Below, in pieces: positions 23,456 to 33,075 of a stretch of DNA of 43,301 nucleotides. The position numbers were made by a program, and so were the translations under genes. The notes under the pieces were generated by a model that worked only from the letters and a program-made list of their open reading frames with translations, made no database searches and was not told where the DNA came from. Every line of letters starts with the position of its first letter. Within the stretch, counting starts at the first letter, position 1. The DNA comes from a virus. The DNA is taken from positions 1 through 43,301 of the IMG/VR virus record IMGVR_UViG_3300030329_002291, one strand, 5' to 3'.

Positions 23456-24783
23456 TGGAATATACACCACAACAATTAGCAGAATTTTTACAATTTGCAG
23501 TTAATTATTTGAAACTAAATGAAGAAAAAATAGAGTTTATTAGTGATGATTTACATTTAGACCCAACTAAAGATAAGGATATACAAAAATATATTGCTAT
23601 TGCTTTAGCTGAACATGGTGACCCACAAACTGCAACAAGCACTGGTATTTCAACAAATACACCAGGAGATGGTGGAGATTCAAGAGGACCATGGCAGATA
23701 CACATACCTACATGGGAATCAACATTAAGAACTTATGAAGTGTTTGACAAGTATGATGATATTAAAGAGGCTTTAGATGACCCTGGATTAAATGCATTAG
23801 CTGCAGTTATTATTGCACAACAAAAAACAGGGGATGAAAGAACTGACGGAATTAATAATTGGCAAACAGTTATGAATAAATCAAAAACAGAAGCAGGAAC
23901 AGAGATAATAGAAGATGACCCATATGGAATTAAAAGCGGTAAAGGACAACTTTACGAGTTTACTGATAAATACAAACCACAAATTATGACTGATACTTTA
24001 GGACAAGAACAGCAAGAAACACAAGCTATAAAAGATAAAGTAGATAGTATTGAAAGATTCCAAGAAGACTCTATGAATATGTCATTGATAAAAGGTAAGT
24101 TACTATCTGCACAAGAAGGTAATTTATTTAATCCATCTGAAACATTTGTACATATGGTAGGTGGAAGAATGGCACAAACAAGTGGTTCTGCTATAAATAA
24201 TACAATTCAAAATTCATTATCTAATGTAGATGTTAGTACATTATCTAACAATATGGCATTAGATTTATATTCTTCTTTAGTTAATCCATACGTTTCATTA
24301 AATTCAGAATATGGAGGATTAAGTGCAGAAGGAGATACAACTAATATTATGGATAAATTACAAACTCAGATGTTTGAAGATGATGCCAAATATTACGATA
24401 CTAAAACTAAAAAAATATATTCAGGTAGTGAAATAAATAAAAAAGATGCATTAGTTAGAAATGCTCATTATACAAGACTTAAAAATAGTACATCAAGTGA
24501 TGATTTGGGTAATTTAATGTTAACTTATCAATACATTTTAAGAAACAAAAATCCTTATGTAAAAGTAGATGACAGTATTTCATCAGAAGTAGCTAACAAC
24601 AAAAAAGAAGATAATGAAGAAGGCGTACTAGCATCAATGGGTAATGCAATGCCTGATAATAATGCAGGTGCAAACTTCTTAGATAACTTTGAAAAAGTAT
24701 TACGTATTAATCCACAAAATGGAAATAAAAAAGTAAATAATGATGTAGGAAATAGTTCACGTGATTTTATGAGAGATAGATAA
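23455..24783 (+). CDS. Virion protein with lysozyme-like (transglycosylase) domain
   Basis: The ATG at 23455 (TAATG overlap, GAGGAG upstream) is preferred over a TTG six bases earlier; the product has 442 residues. Residues 50-140 read as a lysozyme-like fold: ALAEHGD (catalytic-type Glu53), GDSRGPWQIHIPTW (74-87), a DDPGLNALAAV helix and a NNWQTVM end. This matches lytic transglycosylase/lysozyme-like domains (G-x-WQI, then LNA.AA). The rest is helical and Asn/Ser-rich. A virion-borne peptidoglycan enzyme would open the host wall during DNA entry; this is inference from context. Confidence 0.65.
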   Translation: MEYTPQQLAEFLQFAVNYLKLNEEKIEFISDDLHLDPTKDKDIQKYIAIALAEHGDPQTATSTGISTNTPGDGGDSRGPWQIHIPTWESTLRTYEVFDKYDDIKEALDDPGLNALAAVIIAQQKTGDERTDGINNWQTVMNKSKTEAGTEIIEDDPYGIKSGKGQLYEFTDKYKPQIMTDTLGQEQQETQAIKDKVDSIERFQEDSMNMSLIKGKLLSAQEGNLFNPSETFVHMVGGRMAQTSGSAINNTIQNSLSNVDVSTLSNNMALDLYSSLVNPYVSLNSEYGGLSAEGDTTNIMDKLQTQMFEDDAKYYDTKTKKIYSGSEINKKDALVRNAHYTRLKNSTSSDDLGNLMLTYQYILRNKNPYVKVDDSISSEVANNKKEDNEEGVLASMGNAMPDNNAGANFLDNFEKVLRINPQNGNKKVNNDVGNSSRDFMRDR

Positions 24784-24965
24784 TGGCTACAAAAATAAAA
24801 TGGAAAGATGATGAAGAGTTAGTAGAAGTATTTGAAAGCATGGGTATGCATAACATTGATGAATTTGTTGATGGAGATTACATTAAAGAAGATTTTTATA
24901 ATGATGATGGTGTTCAAACATTATTAGAAAAAGGAATGTCGTTAGCTGAAATTATAAGGTTGTAA
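24783..24965 (+). CDS. 60-residue acidic protein
   Basis: It overlaps the preceding stop (TAATG) and ends just before the next gene. It is very acidic with a short hydrophobic end (EKGMSLAEIIRL). It could act as a small chaperone for the surrounding large virion proteins, but nothing in it is family-specific. Confidence 0.55.
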   Translation: MATKIKWKDDEELVEVFESMGMHNIDEFVDGDYIKEDFYNDDGVQTLLEKGMSLAEIIRL

Positions 24966-24966
24966 T

Positions 24967-27900
24967 ATGCCTACAAGCAGAGGAATGAGAATACCAGAGT
25001 TTGAAAGAACAATACTTGATAATTTAAATCTTTTATTAATACAAGATGGTGTTGAAGAATTAAGAAGAATTTTTAGTGAGATTGATGATTCAACACAATT
25101 AGAAGTAGTAAGAGGTATATTAGAAGAATTTGAAAGAGGAACAACAAATAATGATATTGCAAGAATGGTTGGAACACAAGCTAGTTCACAAGGTTCTTCT
25201 TTAAGTAATCCAAACGTTCCAACTCTTTTAGACATAATAGAGAAACTACGTGAAAATAGAGACTCGATTGTAAGTCAAAATACAAATTTACAAACAGCGT
25301 ATCTTGGAGATAGACCAGAACCTAGAAGAGAACCTAGAAGAGAACCTAGAAGAGATAGACAACAAACAAGTCCAAGAAGCGGTTCAGGAAATATTACTGT
25401 AGAAGAAGGAGACCATAAATTTTTTATTGAATTGTACGAAGCATTAAAAGAAGATAATCCTGATTTTGAAAATTATTTTAAAGAAGCTGTTCTTGCAGAA
25501 GACATGACATTTGATGAAATATTTGATATTAGCAATAGAAATAAATTTGTTATGGCATTAGATAATATGGGTATTACAACAAGAAAATATGGTTTAGATG
25601 TTCAACATTCTGGAGATTGGCATCCTGTTGGTAATCAACTTTATGAATTTGTAAATTTTGATTACATTAAAGAAGATTATAGCTGGTGGGTAAATCAAAC
25701 ACCAAGTGGTAATGCAGTACAAGAGTTTGCTAAAAAGAATAAAATTGTTCTTTCTCATAGTGGTTTAGCATTACCTAGATTTAATGAACAATATTTAGAT
25801 GGAGATGGAAAATTACCTGATAATTGGGTTATGTTAAATCAGTTTCGTTCAGGAGATATTGAGGACAATACTCTGCCTTTATCTTCAGGAAATAATAGAG
25901 ATGTAACAATAAAAAATAATTTTGATGAACTAGCAGAAGCAAATGCTCGTAATAGATTATTTATATTTCCTGAAGATATGGAAACAGTACAAAATAAACT
26001 TGGAAAGTTACATAATAAAATAATAAAAACAAAATTATTTGAAGGTGGTAGCGATAAAATAGTTTCAAAAATAGGTCAAAAAGTAGGTCGTGGTAATAAT
26101 GCAAGAACTCTTAACGCTTTATTTACATCAAGAATAAATACTTCCGCACACGAATCAAGTTTTTATGAATCATTAAATTTGCTTTATGGAAGAAATGATA
26201 CAAATGATATTACAAGGTTAATTAATAGAGCTGTAATAGATAGGGTACAAAAAAGAAATTCAATACTCATTGGTTCTAAAAAAAGGGGTGGATATATGGA
26301 TATTCGAAAAAGTATTGTAAAAGACAGAATACCAAATGGTAATCCTAAAGAATGGTTTGATAAAATAAAACAACGTGGTTTGCCTTGGCAGAAAATATCT
26401 ACTAGACCTAGTCAAGTATTTGGTTTAGTTTATACATTACCTGATGGAACAGACATAATAGCAACAATATTAGGTAGTGATGGTTCAGGTTCAAGACAAT
26501 ATGCACACCAAATAGAACCTAATGGTGCAATAGTAGCTAATTTTATAAATCTTGACCCTTACCATGTAATAGGTGCTTATCCTAGTATGAAAAAAATAGA
26601 ATCGGTTAAAAAAGGTTTAATGAGACAATCTGCTACCTGGTGGATGGAACTTATGGAATATGCAGATGAAGTTGGTGTGGCTTTTGTAAACTCACCTATC
26701 AATGCTCACGTTGCAGATACTTATCATGGTCTTGGTACTTTTGACTTTCAAAATGACCATATACCAGGAGTAGATATTGGATGGGATGGAGCTGGTGGTA
26801 TGGTTAGAATGCCAATACCACCTGAAATAAATAAGTTAGGAAAAGGAAGAAGATTTAAATTTGATTATAGTTTAATGCACTTTGCTGCAGAAGCTCCTTA
26901 TCTTGTTAGTGACAAAGTTATAGTAAAAACACTACCTATTAGAAACGCTTTAGATTCAAGAGATGTCAGATTCTTAATAGCTGCATCAGAAGGATATTAT
27001 GACCCTGAAAGTGATTATATAAAAATGGGTTCACGAATAAGGTCAGAGTTAAAAGCTGATAGGCTTATTACTAAATATCTTAAATCAAGAAGTTTAGATG
27101 CAAATTCTTTATTTCCCATTTACAGCGATAAAATAAATGATTTGGATAATGCAGTTAGTGGTTCTTATTTAGCAGATTTTACTACTCTTAATGAAATTTT
27201 TAATATGATTAAAAACGGAGAAATTCCAACAAGTGACATTGCAAGAATACTATTAGCATCAGATGCATTAGATGATTATGTTTTAGGAAATTTAGTAGAA
27301 GGTGCTGATGGTTATGTGGAACATCCTATATGGGAAAGGAATGAACCTTTTTCAAAAAGCATTCTTGATGAATTAGGAACAGCACAATTTGAAACAGGTG
27401 ACGCAACAAAATTTAAAAAAACATTAGAAGGTGTAAGACATTTAGCTAGTGAAAACTTTGATTGGGCAACTAATGCTTCTCTAGCAAATATGACTAGAGA
27501 AGCAGGAGCTATAGATTTTTTAATAAGTTCTTTATTATCACAAGCAAATGATATTGTATTAAATGATTATGAAGGTAAAACATTAGCTGATAAAATATCT
27601 GATGTAAACGGTTCATATACTCTTGTTGAAGATGCTCGTCAATTACCTGCAGAAACTTTACAAACATACAAAGATACATTCATTAGAGAAGGTGCAGAAG
27701 TAGAAACAGTTGCAGAAGTAGAAAGACCAAGAGATGTTGTTTCTACAAATCTTGAAAATAATCCAACGCAAGGAAACCTTTATAGAGAACTAGAAAATCA
27801 AGCCATGGCACAAGATGTAGATATCTTTGAAGCAGAAAGTGGAGAGTATCTAAATGATATTGTAAACGATACGGATTTAGCTGTATTTGTTCCTGATGAT

Positions 27901-29976
27901 ATGACATTATTTGGACAAATGCGTAGTGGATATGCTAGTAGTCCTGTTAGTTATTTTGATGAGATGTTGCAAATTAATCAAATGGAAGTTTTAACAGAAC
28001 GTTATCAAACATTAGCAAATATGTTTGAATTAGGTAATGGTGCTATTGATGGTGAAAGTAGAGTAGTTCATACAGGTAAAAAAATATCAGATTATTTTAG
28101 ACATGAGTTTATGAAAAATATAGATAAAATCGTTACTCATTCAGAAGGAATTTTTGAAACAGGAATAGAAATAATTGCTGCAGATATAGAAGTAACTCAA
28201 CATAATCATGTAGATGATTTTATTGAAATGGCTCTTATTTATAAAGATAGTGATGGTGAAATTAAAAAAACTTATGCAGTAACAAATGTAGACATAAGAG
28301 GTGGTGGTGATGCTATTACTATGTATGATACATTAGTTGCAGGTGCAGGACCTGATAATGTACCTTCATATATTTTAAAAAATGCATTACTTACAGCTAT
28401 AGAAGATTTAGAACAAAAAGCATCTGCTGATATAAATCAAGCACCAAGAGAAATAAGGCATGTAAATTTATTGCATGACGTAGATAACATACTAGAACAC
28501 AGAATGTTTGCTATGGGAAGAGTCGGTAATGCATTAGGTGCATTTGAATATACAAACACTCCTTTTGAAGGATTTAGTGAGCATGTACTTGGTGATACAA
28601 CAGACATAAATAGTATGACTCCTGGTCAATTACAAGCAGGTAGTGATACTAGCTATATAGATAGAGATTTTAGAAATACACCTGATGGAAATATGAATAT
28701 TGGTACATTATGGCAATCAATAACGTTTGATGAAGTAGATTTCTATAACCTTTATCAGACACAGTTCACAATTCAAGAGTTGGAAATATTTATAAATGGT
28801 ATAGAATCAATCGCTGAAAACAATGACATTATTATAAGTGGACAAATAGCAGACGTTACATATGGAAGGTATAGAGAAGTATTAGATTTTGAAAAAAGAG
28901 GCAATAATCCTATTAATGAAATTAATAGAATAGATGAAGGTGCTACAACATTTGTTTTAAGAAATTTACAAATTGATGCACCATCACATTTATTTGGACC
29001 TTATTTAGATACTGAATTAAATAAAGTGTTTAAAGATGCACAAATATTTTCTCAACCAGATAGACAAGCAATCGGTGAAATGGGAAATATAGGAACATAC
29101 AGAATGGCTAGAAATCAAATATCAGATACACGTTCAAATTTAAACAATACAGGTCAATATGATATAGATGAACTAAGAATGAACTATTCATTAAATAGAG
29201 ATGTAGGCACAGGCTTTGGAAATGTAGAAGGTAATGTTGGTAAATTACATAGTGCATCACCTGTTAAACCTGTTCCTTTAAGAAAAGAATTAAGACAGTT
29301 AGCTAAAGCATTTGCTAAAACACCTGTAGGTAGAGCATTAGGTGTTGCCTGGAAAGGTATAGATATAGGTGAAACATTAATAGCTGCAGGATTTAAAAAA
29401 GCAAGTGAATCAGCCGCTAAACGTGCAATAGCTAAAGGCTTAGGTGCAGCAGGTGCAGCAGCAGCCTCAGCGCCAATTACATTTGCAGCAACTGTGTGGG
29501 GAATATACGAAATATCAAACCTTATTGTACAGATGGGTCAAGAAATACCTGACATGGTTAGCTTAATTAAAAAGAGAAACAACGTTATGAAGAATGGTCA
29601 GGATTGGGAAAAAGCTGAAATGGAAGATAGGTTTTGGAAAGATATGGGTAAAGAAGCATTAGAAGGATTACAAGGTGCAGCTAAGTATTCTCCTGCAGAA
29701 CAAATAGCAGATTTTATTTGGCAACCTGCTTTTGATGCAATAGGTAGATATGCTGAAGGAAGAGATGAAACAGAATTAAACTTTCCTGCAGTAGAAACAG
29801 TACCTGACACTAATGATATTTATTACTCTAATAGAACACCGCAAGATAAATTAGACTTAATGCAAGATAGAATTGATTATGATACTCTATTTTATGGGTA
29901 TTTAAACAATAATCCAGATGCTAACGTTGTAGCTGATAGAACGTTAGAATTAACTAATACAGTATATAATAGGTAA
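24967..29976 (+). CDS. Giant virion protein, 1669 residues
   Basis: A second giant frame of 5 kb. Residues 118-129 hold three EPRR repeats. Residues about 515-590 (PYHVIGAYPSMKK, GLMRQSATWWMELMEYADEVGVAFVNSPINAHVADTYHGLGTF) look like a GNAT-type acyltransferase end, which may be chance. A Gly/Ala-rich hydrophobic segment lies near 1495-1525 (KGLGAAGAAAASAPITFAATVWGIYEI), possibly membrane-active. The C-terminus is Asp/Asn-rich. It is probably an internal virion protein ejected with DNA; this rests on position, size and the hydrophobic stretch rather than homology I can verify. Confidence 0.65.
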   Translation: MPTSRGMRIPEFERTILDNLNLLLIQDGVEELRRIFSEIDDSTQLEVVRGILEEFERGTTNNDIARMVGTQASSQGSSLSNPNVPTLLDIIEKLRENRDSIVSQNTNLQTAYLGDRPEPRREPRREPRRDRQQTSPRSGSGNITVEEGDHKFFIELYEALKEDNPDFENYFKEAVLAEDMTFDEIFDISNRNKFVMALDNMGITTRKYGLDVQHSGDWHPVGNQLYEFVNFDYIKEDYSWWVNQTPSGNAVQEFAKKNKIVLSHSGLALPRFNEQYLDGDGKLPDNWVMLNQFRSGDIEDNTLPLSSGNNRDVTIKNNFDELAEANARNRLFIFPEDMETVQNKLGKLHNKIIKTKLFEGGSDKIVSKIGQKVGRGNNARTLNALFTSRINTSAHESSFYESLNLLYGRNDTNDITRLINRAVIDRVQKRNSILIGSKKRGGYMDIRKSIVKDRIPNGNPKEWFDKIKQRGLPWQKISTRPSQVFGLVYTLPDGTDIIATILGSDGSGSRQYAHQIEPNGAIVANFINLDPYHVIGAYPSMKKIESVKKGLMRQSATWWMELMEYADEVGVAFVNSPINAHVADTYHGLGTFDFQNDHIPGVDIGWDGAGGMVRMPIPPEINKLGKGRRFKFDYSLMHFAAEAPYLVSDKVIVKTLPIRNALDSRDVRFLIAASEGYYDPESDYIKMGSRIRSELKADRLITKYLKSRSLDANSLFPIYSDKINDLDNAVSGSYLADFTTLNEIFNMIKNGEIPTSDIARILLASDALDDYVLGNLVEGADGYVEHPIWERNEPFSKSILDELGTAQFETGDATKFKKTLEGVRHLASENFDWATNASLANMTREAGAIDFLISSLLSQANDIVLNDYEGKTLADKISDVNGSYTLVEDARQLPAETLQTYKDTFIREGAEVETVAEVERPRDVVSTNLENNPTQGNLYRELENQAMAQDVDIFEAESGEYLNDIVNDTDLAVFVPDDMTLFGQMRSGYASSPVSYFDEMLQINQMEVLTERYQTLANMFELGNGAIDGESRVVHTGKKISDYFRHEFMKNIDKIVTHSEGIFETGIEIIAADIEVTQHNHVDDFIEMALIYKDSDGEIKKTYAVTNVDIRGGGDAITMYDTLVAGAGPDNVPSYILKNALLTAIEDLEQKASADINQAPREIRHVNLLHDVDNILEHRMFAMGRVGNALGAFEYTNTPFEGFSEHVLGDTTDINSMTPGQLQAGSDTSYIDRDFRNTPDGNMNIGTLWQSITFDEVDFYNLYQTQFTIQELEIFINGIESIAENNDIIISGQIADVTYGRYREVLDFEKRGNNPINEINRIDEGATTFVLRNLQIDAPSHLFGPYLDTELNKVFKDAQIFSQPDRQAIGEMGNIGTYRMARNQISDTRSNLNNTGQYDIDELRMNYSLNRDVGTGFGNVEGNVGKLHSASPVKPVPLRKELRQLAKAFAKTPVGRALGVAWKGIDIGETLIAAGFKKASESAAKRAIAKGLGAAGAAAASAPITFAATVWGIYEISNLIVQMGQEIPDMVSLIKKRNNVMKNGQDWEKAEMEDRFWKDMGKEALEGLQGAAKYSPAEQIADFIWQPAFDAIGRYAEGRDETELNFPAVETVPDTNDIYYSNRTPQDKLDLMQDRIDYDTLFYGYLNNNPDANVVADRTLELTNTVYNR
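25318..25353 (+). repeat. 12-base tandem repeat encoding EPRR x3
   Basis: The unit GAACCTAGAAGA occurs three times in exact tandem inside the giant gene, giving (Glu-Pro-Arg-Arg)3 followed by DRQQ. It forms a charged, flexible linker and is a site where copy number may vary. Confidence 0.85.
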
Positions 29977-29978
29977 AT

Positions 29979-31211
29979 ATGGCAACATTTAAAGAAGGTA
30001 TAGGACTAGACCAAGCAGATAGATTAATTATTGTAGATGATAAGTATTACGCTATATACGACTATACAACGATTGGTGGAAATACTATGCCTTTAGTTAT
30101 AGAAGTAGATGTATTAGATGTATTAGCTAACCCAGGTGCAGCAATAGAAACAAGTATAGAACAGTTTGAAAGCGATACAGGATATATATTTCAACCAATA
30201 TTTATGGTTTCACAACTTTCAAAGACAGACCCTACAGATGAAACTACAGATTTAGATTATATTTTAAATTTTACTAAAAATCAGTTAGAGAAAAAAGCAA
30301 ATGTATTAGGTAAAAAATGGTTTTTAAATGATGATGTTCAAAGGTTATTTGCTTTACAAGCAATAACAGGTGAAGATGTTTCAGAATATTTAGACCCTAT
30401 ATTAGAAGGGTATGGAACTGCTGATGAAAGAGAATGGATAGAGTTAGTATATAGAGACCATAGTAAAGCAGAAGAAATAGTTTATGATAACTATGAAAAT
30501 TTATTGTTAAGTACTAATCAAATGAGAATTACAGGACCTGGAGTTGATGCTTTGTTAAAAGATTTAGCAGGAGACGTATCATCAGGCAAGTTTGGTACAG
30601 GACAAGCAGCTTCATCTAAAGTAAATGAAATCATTAGTTACCTTACTGATAGTGTAAAAAGAGATATGGCAGGTGGAATAAACGCCATAGATGAAGAATA
30701 TAGACAATATGTAGGACAAATAGATGAAACACAATCAGGAATTGCAGCAGCTTATAAATTAGTTAAAGATTATTTAGGGGAAGATATTGCTAAAACATAT
30801 AGAAGCAATGGTATGTTAGAGCAATATGCAGGTCTTCTACGTGCAGATGCTTCAGCAGGATACACAGAAGGTGGTGGACCTAATGAAACAAAACTTACTA
30901 ATGATTTACAAGCAGCACATGATAAAATATTTCCTGGTTTTGAAGGAAGTAAACATAGTGATTGGTCAGTACCTATATATGAAATAGGCGGTACTACTTT
31001 AGGTAAAAGTTTTTTAACAGTAGAAGAAAAAAAACAAATGGATTTAATAGCACAAAAAGTAGGTGGAGATATGAATCTGTATGAACAAGAGTTAAGAATA
31101 CAATTTGAAAATGATGCTGATTACCAAGACAAAGTATTGTCAAATTCTACATCAGTATTTAATCAAGACATATCAGCAGTATTTGTAGGACAAGGAATGA
31201 GTAGAAGATAA
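29979..31211 (+). CDS. Virion-associated protein, 410 residues
   Basis: It lies two bases after the giant gene. A beta-type N-terminus is followed by helices (LDYILNFTKNQLEKKANVLGKKWFLNDDV), a middle with YGTADEREWIELVYRD, and a C-terminus with KKQMDLIAQKVGGDMNLYEQ. No family is recognised. Together with the next gene it resembles the run of internal virion proteins in this block. Its stop overlaps the next start (TAATG). Confidence 0.55.
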   Translation: MATFKEGIGLDQADRLIIVDDKYYAIYDYTTIGGNTMPLVIEVDVLDVLANPGAAIETSIEQFESDTGYIFQPIFMVSQLSKTDPTDETTDLDYILNFTKNQLEKKANVLGKKWFLNDDVQRLFALQAITGEDVSEYLDPILEGYGTADEREWIELVYRDHSKAEEIVYDNYENLLLSTNQMRITGPGVDALLKDLAGDVSSGKFGTGQAASSKVNEIISYLTDSVKRDMAGGINAIDEEYRQYVGQIDETQSGIAAAYKLVKDYLGEDIAKTYRSNGMLEQYAGLLRADASAGYTEGGGPNETKLTNDLQAAHDKIFPGFEGSKHSDWSVPIYEIGGTTLGKSFLTVEEKKQMDLIAQKVGGDMNLYEQELRIQFENDADYQDKVLSNSTSVFNQDISAVFVGQGMSRR

Positions 31212-32353
31212 TGGCAGAAGTAACAGTATGGAGACAAGATACACCTGATGGTGAAACATTTAGTGATGAATATGCAAAATCAGAGGGTTTTACTAACGCT
31301 AAAGATTTTGCTCAACACTTAATAGAAACTGCAGGATATAGTGCAACACCTGTTACTTTAAATCCTGATTTTGGTGGAGGTATTCCTGAACCAACAGGAA
31401 ATGAAATAGATGCTGCATCAGTTGCAGCTGCATCTGCTTCAAGAAGTTTAAGTAGTAAATTTAAATTAAATCAAGTTGATTTAGAAGGAACGTTTAAAGA
31501 ATATTTTGATGCACAAGCTGCACAAGAAAGTACAGCACAAGGTCCATCTACTTTTGACCAAATGAAAGGTTTATATCCTTGGTTAGATGATAGATTAGTT
31601 AGAATTTATTTAGATAAATTTGCAGAATCAGGTAGCGAAAGATTGGCTATCGCTGAAATGAGAGTTGACCCAATTATGGATACAATTTATCCAGGTATTA
31701 GAAGAGATGATGGTACATTAAGAATGACTGAACAAGAATATGTTTTTGCGATAGATAGTATGAAAGCAAGTTTAAGAAAATTTAATTTAAATCCTAATGA
31801 ATTTGTAGATGATATGTCTTCTGCTATAGCAGGTGATGTATCTCCAATGGAGTTTGACGAAAGATTAGAGATGGGATATGAAGCAGTTGTTAATAACATT
31901 CCAGAAATAAAACAAGCATATTTAGCAAACTTTGGTGTTGATTTACCTAACGAATCTATATTTGCTATGTTTGTTTCTCCTACTGTATCTAAAAATATAT
32001 TAGAAGGTAACATACGTGCATCCCAAGTATTAGGTGAAGCAGAAAGTGCAGGTATTACAGGCATTACAACATCAGCAGCTTCTAATTTAGTATCGCAAGG
32101 ATTAACACAAGAATCAGCTAGAAAAGGATTTTTATCTGCTTCACAATCATTAACAGGAATACAAGCAGCAGCTAGAAGTCAAGGTAGAGAAAACATTACA
32201 GCAGTAGATTATGTTGAAGCTACACAGTTAGGTTCTGCAGAAGATGTAGAAGCACTTAACAGAATTATGGCACAACAGAAAAGTGGTAGTGCTGTGAGAA
32301 CAGGTGCTAAGAAAACACAAACAGGCGAAACAACAGGATTAATCGAAGGATAA
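31211..32353 (+). CDS. Internal virion-type protein, 380 residues
   Basis: The helical repeats include NLNPNEFVDDMSSAIAGDVSPMEFDERLEMG (about 195-225) and an ITGITTSAASNLVSQGLTQESARKGF stretch (about 275-305). The pattern 'NP.EF...IAGDVSP.EF..R' followed by a Gly-Ile..A..L...G-L..E-A-R helix recalls a family I know from marine phage virion loci. Biological role unverified. It is the last gene of the large block; a promoter-like site follows. Confidence 0.6.
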   Translation: MAEVTVWRQDTPDGETFSDEYAKSEGFTNAKDFAQHLIETAGYSATPVTLNPDFGGGIPEPTGNEIDAASVAAASASRSLSSKFKLNQVDLEGTFKEYFDAQAAQESTAQGPSTFDQMKGLYPWLDDRLVRIYLDKFAESGSERLAIAEMRVDPIMDTIYPGIRRDDGTLRMTEQEYVFAIDSMKASLRKFNLNPNEFVDDMSSAIAGDVSPMEFDERLEMGYEAVVNNIPEIKQAYLANFGVDLPNESIFAMFVSPTVSKNILEGNIRASQVLGEAESAGITGITTSAASNLVSQGLTQESARKGFLSASQSLTGIQAAARSQGRENITAVDYVEATQLGSAEDVEALNRIMAQQKSGSAVRTGAKKTQTGETTGLIEG

Positions 32354-32355
32354 AC

Positions 32356-32382
32356 TTGCACCACTATATATTGTGGTATAAT
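32356..32382 (+). promoter_or_regulatory. Promoter candidate for scaffold/capsid genes
   Basis: TTGCAC (32356-32361) and a perfect TATAAT (32377-32382), 15 bases apart, lie just after the stop at 32353. A leader of about 165 bases would follow. The slightly short spacing lowers confidence, but a promoter for the highly expressed capsid genes here is logical. Confidence 0.55.
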
Positions 32383-32556
32383 AATTTTAAGCTGCGTTTG
32401 TAAGTCCGCAGGTAAATATGACTTCTATTTTGTATTCGGTCTTGATGCCTACTACAAGACCTGTCAAATAAAAAAAGTAGAGAAAAAGTGGAGATAGGCA
32501 GAGGATACTCATACACCTCTTGTAAAAATAACGTGTGAAGTAAGGACAATTAAATA
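32383..32556 (+). other. Structured leader upstream of scaffold gene
   Basis: About 170 bases hold no clear full-size gene. They contain a 17-codon ORF (32418-32471) with AGG before its ATG, and a perfect GGTCTTG...CAAGACC hairpin (about 32439-32462) within it. This may be a translated leader peptide or a structured untranslated region controlling the scaffold/capsid unit. Confidence 0.4.
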
Positions 32557-33015
32557 ATGGCAGAAGAGCAAAATAACTCGGAAGTAAACGATTCAGGCGA
32601 TAAAAACTGGAAAGCTATGAGAACTGAAAATGAACAATTAGCTAAAAGAGTCGCAGAATTTGAAGCTAAAGAAAGAACAAATGTTTTTAAGGAAGCAGGT
32701 CTTGATACTTCAAAGGGAGTCGGAAAAGCAGTTGAAATGATTTATGACGGTGACCTAACTATTGAAGGAATACAATCATACGCATCTGAAGAATTTGGAG
32801 TAGAGTTTGGGCAACAAGACGGAATACAAGATACTATAAAAAGTACAGAACAAAGTCAGGAACGTCTAAACAATATTAACCAAAGTTCGGTTGTAGATAT
32901 TTACAGCGAAGATGTAGTTGGTGCTATTCGTGATATAGAACAAAAGGGAACTACCAAACAATCAATAACTGCCAAACTTACTGCTATAGAAGAAGCTAAA
33001 AAGAACGACAAATAG
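32557..33015 (+). CDS. Head scaffold protein
   Basis: The protein has 152 residues. A very polar N-terminus, a coiled-coil helix (WKAMRTENEQLAKRVAEFEAK), then VFKEAGLDTSKGVGKAVEMIYDG and a Glu/Gln-rich body are the usual make-up of a phage scaffolding protein. It lies immediately upstream of the capsid gene, the standard location. It would guide capsid assembly and then leave or be degraded. No protease domain is visible. Confidence 0.7.
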   Translation: MAEEQNNSEVNDSGDKNWKAMRTENEQLAKRVAEFEAKERTNVFKEAGLDTSKGVGKAVEMIYDGDLTIEGIQSYASEEFGVEFGQQDGIQDTIKSTEQSQERLNNINQSSVVDIYSEDVVGAIRDIEQKGTTKQSITAKLTAIEEAKKNDK

Positions 33016-33075
33016 TAACTTTTAAGTCTTCTTCAAAAAAGTAAAAGTAAACAATTTAAATAGGAGAAGATTAAT

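Noticed and set aside
32364-32549. 61-codon - strand frame in the scaffold leader
   Set aside because: It is antisense to a promoter-like site and leader; no ribosome site and no recognisable pattern.
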